Positions 53,635 to 64,000 of a stretch of DNA of 64,000 bases are shown one piece after another. Location of the stretch: positions 39,020,901-39,084,900 of the forward strand of contig JAQMRL010000004.1 of the NCBI GenBank assembly GCA_035578175.1, written 5' to 3'. A model generated the notes under the pieces. That model worked only from the letters and a program-made list of their open reading frames with translations. It was not told the DNA's origin and ran no database searches. Position numbers and translations under genes: made by a program. Position 1 is the first letter of the stretch. Every line of letters begins with the position of its first letter. Source of the stretch: Catonia carolina (lineage: Eukaryota > Arthropoda > Insecta > Hemiptera > Achilidae).

Positions 53635-56245
53635 AGTTACATATTGTTCAAATAAAATGAACAGATTTTAATGTAGCATTAAGAAAAAAACAGAAAAAAT
53701 TAAGTTAAAATGAAATTACCGTGGTTCTCTTTATTCTCTTATTTTTGATTGAGTTTTTAAAAGAAATAAGTAGGTAAATAAATAATGATCACGTGAATAC
53801 ACGCACTTACTTCATGCAACCAATTATTAAATAATAATGGAGGTAATTTGTTTTGATTTTCTTTTTATAAATTGATTTGTCGAGGAAACGGAATCTATTT
53901 AGATAAAACAGAGATATAATAATTTTATTGGTAGAAAATACAGAATATAAGTTTTTAAGTGTGTGTTTGTGCGTTTGGGAGGGAGAGGGAGAGGGAGGAA
54001 TTTCCAAAGATGTTGTAGATATTATAACAGTAGGAGGGTTAAAAAATTATTGTTTGCTAAGCAACCCTAATGTTATAATATGTACTTGATGACGCAATGC
54101 CACGTGCCTTCTTAATACACTAAAGAAAGGTAAGGTCTGCAAGTCGTTTACTTCGAAGCCCAAAAAGGAGGCATTACACGGTCAATCATTTTACGCTGCG
54201 TACATTACTGATAAATTGTGTTGCAGTAGGCTAGAAATGGTTAAGGTACAATAATTAGGTGAGACCTGGTCTTGGATTGTATGAAATTTTGTTAAACAAG
54301 TTTAACATCTTCTTCTTCTTCTCACAATCAAAGATTATCTTTTGCGTGGCCTCCCAGTATCTCTCCTCCCCCCGGTCTGTATTGGAAAACACTGAGGGGG
54401 ATCCTTCCCTCAGGCATTCTCTCTACGTACTGCATTCATCGATTAATATAATATTTTGCAATTTTCCCATTCGGGTTGTAACAAGTTAAACATAAAAATT
54501 GCCTACATTTAACCCTTGCTAACCTGGAAGCCTGAAATCACGCATGCGTCATCACCTTTCTTTAAACTCAATTTTCTCCGCAACTATTCATTATGTTCCA
54601 ACGGGTTTAGTTTTAGGTATTGGATAGAGAATTTTCTCCTCTTTCATTTGATGTATCTTGCATATTTGTACGATGAAAAATGACGACGTGGTGTTACGCA
54701 AAAGAAAGAGATTTTTTGACGCCAGTTCTAAAATTTGAGCGTTTCGTCTATAACTTTTCGACAAAAACAGGTATTTGTTTGAAAATGACATCATCAGTTA
54801 GCTTTAAATGTTACGGTCGAAATCAATGAATTAGAAGTGCGGCGACAAATTTTATGACTAAAACCGAACAAAGAAGGTTAACACTACCCGTCTCGCCTAT
54901 CCTTTGGTTTAACCTTACAATTAGTGTCACAATAAATGATAACATATTTTGATTTATGCTATCATGTTTAGAAAAGGATAATACACAAAACAACGTGCAG
55001 AAAAGAGATAGAAACTTTCATAGAAGAGGATTAGACCTAAATAAAAATTGAAAAGAGATGACATTATTTTGAGGCGATTTTTTTCATCCAGCACGTTAAA
55101 CTTATAACACCCTATTTTTCCACTTAGGGGTTAAAAATCCTTAAAGTTAACGATTTCAACAATTTTAAAATTTGTGTATGGACTCCTTTCAAAAATATAA
55201 TCGAGAATTTCTTGTGTTGTAACAAACACAACCGACCAGAAATTATGACGAGAGGGCGCGTTTTGAACATTGGATCAATTGAAAAGGTTAGGGGAGGTGA
55301 TTTGTTTATTTGTTAACTGTGTAGATTCTGATAAAGGGGAACAAGGCGGGGAGTTCGATAACACAAGTAATGGATAAAATCCACATTAATTTCCTGTTTC
55401 GTAATTTTTTTCTATACTCAACTTCCGTTTTCTTGTCATCTGTTTATAATTACAAAGTTTTTTCAACATCTTGTATTATCAACCGTTTTTATTTCATCAG
55501 AAATTTTCTTATCATTTTTCTAGTTAAATTTTTAATTAAATTTTTTTTTTAATTTTATGATAGAAATTAACTTTAAAAGTAAATAATTCTTTCTTTGAAG
55601 TGAAGTACTTCTAAAGAACCGCGCAATCACAGTTGAAAATTAGAAATCTTTCTTATTTGAAATAGATGATTTTCTACTAATTAAGTTTTGATAGAAAAAC
55701 TTCAAATGGAAATGGTGTTTGACTGATGACATAGATTTTAATCAATAGGATAACAAAATTAGTAAAAAATTTCAAGAACGCCTAAATATTTCTTGAAATT
55801 AGGTATTCAAATTGAACAATCGGCACTTAATTATATTCAAAAACTTTTGACATTCCTTGTTTTTTGGTGTCAACTTTTAAAATTGTCATCTGTCATTTTG
55901 TTTTGTCCGTCCATTACATCCAGATAACAGAAACTACAAAAGATAGCAGCAAACAGTTTACGGATTCGTTATCTACACAAAAACTTTATGGGTGTGGATT
56001 GGGGTTTCGGTTTCGACTGAAAGTGGCCGAAAACGGGAAGTTAAGAAATCAAATTCGGATTTGGAAACAAAAACAGTGTCATTTGATTCCTCTTAAACAG
56101 TAGATACAGTAATCATTGGGTTTGAAGTTTCGTCCGGAATAGGTCCGAAATCGTAAACGTTCTGTCGTTTACCTAATCTTACTGTTTCCTGATTGAATTT
56201 ATCACGTGAGCAGGCACGAAATTGTCATCGAGTAGGATTAGTTCA
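53635..56245. other. Unassigned, about 2.6 kb
   Basis: The longest stretch with no recognised family. On the minus strand about 54310-54440 a frame reads RECLREGSPSVFSN, ERYWEATQKIIFD and ends near a CTTCTTCTTCTT run (54309-54320), which resembles a LINE (GAA)-type tail on the minus strand; protein not recognised. Other open frames have no domain. Confidence 0.3.
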
Positions 56246-56455
56246 TCTAGTTTAGCGTGAAATAGTAATTTTCCGTATTTTTAAGCCAAACTGAGGTTCA
56301 TTTTCATTTTGCATCATTCACTCATGATTTAAATAAGGTTATGTTTTTAGAGGTTAGTTTTTTTTGTTTATTTCTAACGTTTTCTTACTAATATTAGGTT
56401 ATATTGTTCATTATTTACATTGTCGAGAGAAAGTTTTGTGAGTGTTTCACACCAG

Positions 56456-56462
<7 letters not shown>
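56246..56462 (+). repeat. Family A repeat, copy 10 (3' end)
   Basis: Begins TAGTTTAGCGTGAAATAGTA and ends TGAGTGTTTCACACCAGATT, running straight into copy 11. Confidence 0.9.
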
Positions 56463-57575
<1,113 letters not shown>

Positions 57576-58110
57576 AATTTTGTTACACGTGGCCACCTTC
57601 ATAGCTGCGGAGAACAGGAATTTGTTCTGTAGTCTACAGTGTAGTTAATACTATCTTAGAGAATTTTCAAGAAAGTTGGTTCAATTTGCTGTAACCGTAT
57701 TCATCTTTATTCGGCACAGATCTATGGCTTTCGATGATTGATTTTTATGGAAAGGCCTATACTTTTCTACAAGTTGTAGGGCCTTCAACTAAAATTAGAA
57801 ATGACGTTCATATTCTATATTTTCTCGTACTAGTCTATAATCTTCTTTTACAAGATTAGTGAATGATCGATTTTGTCGGTAAGATTAGGCCTACTTTCCA
57901 CTCTCTTCTTCCAAGCCTAAATAAGGCTGCTATATAGATTAAATTTTAATGCATTAAAAGTATTAAGGAAAACGGTAATTCGTTACTAAAAATACATTAA
58001 AATAAATTATTTAAATTACTGAATTCAAATTGCAATATACGAGTTGTGGCTATTTAATAATGAGACTGACGTTGTAAAAAATTTTAGTTTTATTTGTTAC
58101 ATGTGTTTTG
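57576..58110. other. Unassigned stretch
   Basis: No recognised gene or repeat end. Confidence 0.35.
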
Positions 58111-58111
58111 T

Positions 58112-58640
58112 ACAGTGTTTGGAATAAAAGTTGGAGACTTTCAAATTGTCTATAACTTTGATTATACACTTTTGCCCTAAAATGCATATTAAAGCCGCAA
58201 TTTAAAAAAAAAAAGTTCTACGCGAGAACAGGCTCCCTAAGAATTTCAGCAGACATGGCGCCTACCCTATCTTGTAGAGCATAAAAAAATTAGTAAATGA
58301 TTCTATTTTTTAAAAAAGTCGTAGGAGCCGTTTTTGAGAAAATCGCAAAAAAGTGAAAAATAAACTACTACTTCCGGTTGACCGATTTTGATGAAAAAGT
58401 TCGTGTCGGGTTCTCTAGTGGTGTTTAAATTAAGTAGTTTGAAGTTTCAAGTTCTTACAATGTTCCGTTCTTGAGTTATTTTGTTCACACAAGCACACAC
58501 AGACCAATCGCTAAAAACATGTTTTTTGGGTTCAGGGGGTCTGAAAACGTGTAGATCCGATGAAGACTCGATTTAGAAAAATCGACATGAAAACAATACT
58601 TTCCTTCATGTGTATTCATACAGGCAAGAGAAAGTTAAAA
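58112..58640 (-). repeat. Family A repeat, copy 12 (5' half)
   Basis: Minus fragment from GTTTGGAATAAAAGTTGGAG to GGCAAGAGAAAGTTAAAA. Microsatellite reduced to CACACAAGCACACACAG. Confidence 0.85.
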
Positions 58641-59388
58641 TAAAGTGTAGTCAATATTTTTAAAATTTACTTACATTGGCCTAAAGTTTGGTTACGAGTG
58701 ATCTATTAGCAATATTTTCTGGTTTTTATTGTTTTATTTCGTTTGAAGTACGATATTTATTAAGTATCAACTATAAATATATTATTTCTTGTTGGTGCTA
58801 GTTATAAATTCGGTCGTAAAATTACACCATTATTTTGCTAATAATGTTTTCAATCGGCGTGGCATTGCGCCGGATGTTTACTGAATACTATACAGTAGTT
58901 ATTTGTGCCGACATACAGTAGATGCTTGCCTCCTATTTTATAAATGAATTTTCTCAGAACAAGCATTACCAAATTACATTAAACATCTGATATCATTCAA
59001 ATATAATATATGTTTCAACATAAAACAAATATTAATGTGCTCCGTAAAGTTTCTTTCATAATTTTATGAAACATTAATATGTCACGTTAGACAAATATGC
59101 AGAACGTATTATAAGCTACACTGAAGAAGTAAGCATAACAAAATTAGGTACGGTTCTCGCCGTAAAATATTTGGAACTGTTCCGAATTCATACGAAGCAG
59201 CCAAAGTTCCTTAAAGGAGAACTTTGGCCAGAAAAAGATGAAAAATACGAGTATTACAAACATTCAATAATGTCTGTAAACAGAACACAAGACTATTTAT
59301 AATATCGTACTAAGAAAATTAACATTAATCATTGTAAAATTAAGTGTGTAGTACAAAACTACATCTCATTTACTACATTACATTATAT
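58641..59388. other. Unassigned AT-rich stretch
   Basis: No recognised gene or repeat end. Confidence 0.35.
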
Positions 59389-59389
59389 T

Positions 59390-59756
59390 TACACTCGATC
59401 TGTTCGTTGCAGTGCTAAAATAAATAGTTCTGTTTCTTATCACATGGTCAGTCAATTAAATTACTGAACCATTTAAAAACAGAAAAGGTACAGGTGTAAA
59501 AGATGTACTCAATGTTATCTCCTCTGAAAGTAATGAATTTTATTATACAGCCAGACCCTATAGTGAATGAAGTGACGGTGTCATTTCCAGATTGACAAAT
59601 ATGTGCTTTTCAGCTTTTCAGAAGGCTTGGCATGCTGATAAGCATACTTTTCCACTCAGTGAAGAAGGTAGTGGTAAACCACCTTTGTCACTCCTCGTTT
59701 TACTTAGTAAAGCTTCTCTGCAGGTTCAAACCAGCCTTTCGGCTGATTACCTAAAC
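59390..59756 (+). repeat. Family B repeat, copy 17
   Basis: ACACTCGATCTGTTCGTTGC to CGGCTGATTACCTAAACA, with the TTCGTTGCAG subfamily marker of copies 1 and 7. The 5' hairpin is missing. Confidence 0.9.
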
Positions 59757-60019
59757 ACATTATATTCGTATTTATTATATTTTAAACCAGAGCTTAAGAG
59801 TCAAATTTTCGTAATTACTGACGCGGAAAAGACATCCACCAAAGAAGCCGGAAGAAAATACCTATAGTGTAGATGAATCTTTTGTTCGGCATTGAACAAA
59901 ATATAAACAAAAACTTCTAAATTAATTAAGTAATAATTGTATTTGTACGGTAATTTTTTCTACTAATTTACAATATTTTCAAAAACATACAAGTACTGTA
60001 CTTGAATTTTTTTTCCTAT

Positions 60020-60292
60020 TTTTTGTCCCTAATGTGTATACGTTGCAATCTGTTTATTTCAGAACAATAAGCAACCCCGTGACCCAATGAGATGAGAATT
60101 ATGTGTATGGCGTGTAAATGAGGTGTAGTCTTGTACAGACCGAGGCCGACCATTCCTGAGAGAGCATGGTTAATTATTGAACCCCAACCATTAAAGTGCA
60201 CCGGTAACCACTGTCTAGTATTCAAATCCGTACAAAAGTAACTACCTTTACTAGGATTTGAACCAGGGACCTTTGTCCCCGAAAATCCTAGT
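60020..60292 (-). repeat. Family D SINE-like repeat, copy 7
   Basis: Minus copy, GTTGCAATCTGTTTATTTCA to TTTGAACCAGGGACC and CCCCGAAAATCC. Confidence 0.85.
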
Positions 60293-60399
60293 TTTGATCG
60301 TAATTTTTCCAATGAGGCTTAAATTCGGGTGCGGCTTGTTTTCGAAATAATACGGTAGATCTATTGCTTTGATTGTTTGTTGTTACTGTATCTTAATTT

Positions 60400-61480
60400 T
60401 ACAGTCAAGTTTAGTTTGAGCTTAAGTTCTGTAATTGATTTATTTTATGTAATCTAATTGTATTTGTAGACTAAGTTAAATAATTATACCTTAACGAACT
60501 AGAGACCGCAGATGAAGGCGGAACATAGTGACTTAGATCACAGCACAGAGCCAAATGACTTTTGTTAATCGTGTCTTGCGTTGTCACGTTGTGGTCCCAC
60601 TGTGGATGACAGCCTAACAAAAAGTCAGCTGGAGTTCGGTGGAACAGAGTGTGAGTTTGCGAAGGGGCAACCGCACATCTAACCTTAGCTGCTATTGGCT
60701 AGATCTCATCTGCAGTCGTTACTTCGTTGGGGTATAATTTTAATTAGGTATTAATAATTATGTAATCAAATAATTAGGTCTTTTCTGTTGTCCCCCTCCA
60801 CACCAGCATAATTTCTCAAATTCTGTGGATATTTTCTATGTGACTTACAGTATTTTTAACGGTAAAAACGGGAAAAATATTTAAAAAAATCCTACATCTA
60901 TATTTTTAAAGTTAACGTTAAATATAGGCCTATGTGTCGTGAATATTGTATTATTAGAAATACGTTAAACTTTAAACCGTTAGGGCCTAAACGTTACGTT
61001 AAACTATTAATTGGAAGTTATTAAATTATTTAATAGGTAATATTTAATTTAATGATGTTAATTCAGTTTAATTATGTTAAATTAATTGAATGACATTAAT
61101 TTACCTAGCTGTATTTAATTTTACTTGAAGAATATTGGTGCAGGATATATTTGTATAATAATTTTATTTATAATTATAAATAAATATTTATACATAAATT
61201 ATAAATTTATGTATAATAAATTTTACATTGTAGTATGTAAACTACAATGTATTTACCCTATCTACATTTAACTTTAACTTGAAAAATATTGATTCAGGAT
61301 TTTTTTTAAATATTCTTCCCGTTTTTATCTTTAAAAGTACTGTAGGATTAGATACAAAATATTCACAAAATGTAATAAATTATGCTGGGGGGGGGGGGGG
61401 AATAACAGAAAAGACCCAAATAATTAATATTTATAAGTCTAAAGTTAGTCTGTTTATTATACCCAGATCCCGAACGGACC
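60400..61480 (+). mobile_element. Second LTR copy, split
   Basis: ACAGTCAAGTTTAGTTTGAG at about 60402 and TATTTGTAGACTAAG match 190-275; TTATAAGTCTAAAG and CCCAGATCCCGAACGGACCT at 61431-61480 match about 316-390. Between lie about 240 bp of other DNA and the foldback element at 60777-61416. No coding remains are visible to its right. Confidence 0.5.
60777..61416. mobile_element. Foldback-type element with long inverted repeats, copy 2
   Basis: Starts GGTCTTTTCTGTTGTCCCCC and ends (other strand) GGTCTTTTCTGTTATTCCCC; the arms remain similar for about 150 bp (AAAACGGGAAAAATATTTAA, AAATCCTACATC). CAAATAATTA at 60767-60776 and 61417-61426 is a 10-bp flanking duplication. Target duplications of 9-10 bp with long arms suit Mutator-like or foldback elements. 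The 640-bp element has no gene; the middle is AT palindromes, and a G run lies at 61386-61400. Confidence 0.75.
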
Positions 61481-62776
61481 TGAAACTGAAACTGATAGAA
61501 GATAATTTAAACGATTTCGTGGGAAATACCACCTGATCGTTCGAAGATAAATGACGGGGCTAGGTTTCTGTAATGAAATATTGCGGAAGGGTCATTGGAA
61601 GTTAAATTTAGTTTCAGATTCAGAAAAACGAGCGGGACTACATATATACCAAATATACCAGATTTTCCATAGTATTAATATAAATCAATATCACAAAAAA
61701 TCTGGCTGGGCGGGAAGGACTAACGTTGATAAATATACTGTATGTTCAACTTACGCTGAAAGTCGCGTTACTACAGAAAGTCATGGAATGGTAATTTTGT
61801 CGGATCGTCGATAGTGGGTGCGGTCTGGTATAGATGCTCCTGTTGGCTTCAATTTCTGAAACCATTCCGGCGTCGTGGAGATTCCTTGAGGTGTTTTGGA
61901 TGTAGTCCTGGATGGAAGGAAAGAAAAAGTGATCATGGATGATTGAGTTCGGAATTAGATAGTGGAAATTTCCAATGAGGCGTAGGACACGATTTTGAAA
62001 GGCGTGAATAATGCGTATTGGCTAGATATGGCCACCAGACCGGCGACCCGCAAAGAAGGGAGGAACGGATAATGGTAGAATATATGAGGAGTTTTACAGA
62101 TTTGACGAACGGTGTAAAATTCGGTGAACCGAACGGACCTAGGCTTAGGTGTAAAATTATTTTTTTTTTTTTTAGTAGACCTTTAGATTTGATACATATA
62201 AAATCTTAAGACACAGAGAGAATGTGGGTTTGGTAGAATATTTTCGACGAAATTAAATCAGTTAATTGTCCATTTATTATTAGATTTTCTGTCGTTGAAT
62301 GTTTTTAAAATGACTAATGATGGATATATCGATCAATGCTTAAATATAAATGAGAGTAATGTTAATGACCAATGTGGTAAAAATAAAAATCTACCAAGTT
62401 TGGCAGAAAAATTACACTCTAAGTTAGGCCCTTCTCCATACATCCCTACGGAGGCTATCTCTGACCTCATTAAATTCTTCCGCCTCTTAATCTCATTCCC
62501 CACCACTCCAGATATCGTCTAACTTTACCACCCAACTCTTCAGCGCCTCTTCACTACAACCGCGTTCAACTTAATTCTACTTCTGGATTCAACCATCGAA
62601 CCATTGATCACACCATAAATAATTAATGGACGTAATTATTAGGAGAAATTAAAAAAAACAATTCTATAAAAGCGTCGATTATCTCCGTTATTATTTGACT
62701 GGATTTGGATAATATAGTAAAGGAATTGGAAAAAGTAATTCGATCAATTCACTATGAACAACTTAATTAAAAATCA
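61481..62776. other. Unassigned, after the second LTR copy
   Basis: CCGAACGGACCTAGGCTTAGGTGTAA at 62127-62150 resembles 376-401, so part may be internal retrotransposon DNA. Open frames at 61551-61814 and 62295-62522 have no recognisable domain. Confidence 0.3.
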
Positions 62777-62777
62777 A

Positions 62778-63587
62778 GTGTGAAACACTCACTCGACTTT
62801 CTCTTGCCAATGCAAATGAACAACTCTTGCCAAATAATGAACAATATAACCTGATATTAGTAATAAAACATTAGAAATAGGTAAACAAAAAAAAACTAAC
62901 CTCAAATAACATAACTTAATTTCAATCATGAATGAAGATGCAAAATGAAAATCAACCAAAATTTGGCTTAAAAATACGTAAAATCACTCTTTCACGCTAA
63001 ACTAGGCTCTGTAGAGAATAATGCTCTTAAAAGGTGTAGATCTTTTAATTTCCTATAAATTGGTTTATATACACTTTTGTCGTGAAATGAGACTGAAATC
63101 TTTAAAAATAGATTTTTTACACGTTTTCGAGAGAAAAAAACAGAAAATCGCTAATTACCGCTAAACTAAGCGTTATACAGAAAAAACAGTTTAAAATGAA
63201 AGTTGTAGAATTTTAAATTCTCTACAACTTTTACTAGTTACAAATTTGCGCTAAAATGCATATTAAAGTCGTAATCTTAAAAAAACAATTTTATTACGAT
63301 AAAACAGCCTCTCCAAGAATTTCAGCAGATATGGCGCCTACCCTATCCTGTAGAGCATAAAAAATGTAGTAAATGAGGTGATTTTTAAAAAGATCGTTAC
63401 AGCCGTTTCTGAGAAACTCGCAAAAAGTGAAAAATGACACGAATAAACTTCTACTTCCGGTTGACCAATTTTTATGAAAATGTTCGTGTCGGGTCCGGTA
63501 GTGGTATCTATCTTAAGTTTCAAGTTTCAAGTTCGTACAATCTTTTGTTCTTGAGATATTCTGTTCACACACACGCGCGCGCGCGCG

Positions 63588-63618
<31 letters not shown>

Positions 63619-63760
63619 GAACCAATCGCTAAAAACATGTTTTTTGGATTCAGGGGGTCTGAAAACGTGTATATCCGGCGAAAACTCAATTTCGAAAAAT
63701 CGACATGAAAACAATACTTCCTTCCTATACATCCATATAGGCAAGAGAAAGTAAAAATAG
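62778..63760 (-). repeat. Family A repeat, copy 13 (full length)
   Basis: Minus copy from AAGTGTGAAACACTCACTCG to GGCAAGAGAAAGTAAAAA. Its microsatellite is (AC)n-(GC)n-(AC)n at 63571-63618. Confidence 0.9.
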
Positions 63761-64000
63761 AAAGAAGTGATAACTGTAGTAGGTAAACAGATGAAATGAG
63801 GGAGGTGACATTTTGTAAGGTCAAGGTTAAAACATTTGTAAGGGTAGCACAAGCAAAAAAAAAAGAAAACTCAAATTAAGTTGGGAGTGTCCATCTTCTA
63901 AATTTCTAAACTACCTAAAAATAGGATCCAAAAATTGTCAAAAAAAATCCTCGGGCAAAAACCAACGTTACTAGACGGAAAAGTAAACGCATTTATAAAT
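63761..64000. other. Unassigned right end
   Basis: No recognised feature before the window ends. Confidence 0.3.

Noticed and set aside
60016..60312. 98-codon open frame, and its like at 11413-11661
   Set aside because: Both are translations of the family D SINE-like repeat, in an orientation-matched frame that is broken in other copies.

Overview
This is a eukaryotic, clearly AT-rich window made almost wholly of mobile-element debris, with no complete host gene. The element set (RTE-like and Jockey-type LINEs, tRNA-headed SINEs, mariner, pogo/Tigger, hAT, Helitron and foldback elements) and long simple repeats suggest an arthropod, most likely a large-genome insect. No bacterial operon, CRISPR array, rRNA or functional tRNA gene was seen. 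The only sign of a host gene is a possible last exon (20944-21122, +) with an acceptor site and a poly(A) signal. A histone-type mRNA 3' stem-loop stands without a recognisable histone gene at 2717-2732 (-).

Layout. 1-1620: degraded LTR retrotransposon (LTR, SINE insertion, aspartic-protease remnant). 1768-2651: deleted mariner. 2733-3300: GC-rich island. 3990-15080: alternating copies of four home-made families: A (~1 kb, carries a CA/GT microsatellite at a fixed place), B (~400 bp, hairpin at both ends), D (tRNA-headed, ~300 bp) and E (~300 bp), with LINE tails between. 15376-16020: pogo/Tigger-like element. 18590-22200: three LINE fragments, the candidate exon and a family E copy. 24792-25305: short Helitron. 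25985-31313: the best-preserved structure, a family A copy split by an RTE-like LINE (11-bp target duplication), itself split by a second, 5'-truncated LINE (another 11-bp duplication). 32370-38470: more nests, including a family A copy hit by three elements and a family B copy split by a hAT relic. 38747-39822: mariner/IS630-like relic. 43576-45772: foldback element and a family B copy split by a LINE with a (GAA)n tail. 46499-51810: family A with a tiny SINE insert, LINE ends, B, D and E copies. 51810-56240: mostly unassigned. 56246-57575: two family A copies head to tail. 58112-63760: A, B and D copies, a second LTR copy split by a foldback element, and a full family A copy.

No pathway can be read here. 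The value of the window is the relative insertion order, many clean target-site duplications, and repeat families whose autonomous partners are not visible.
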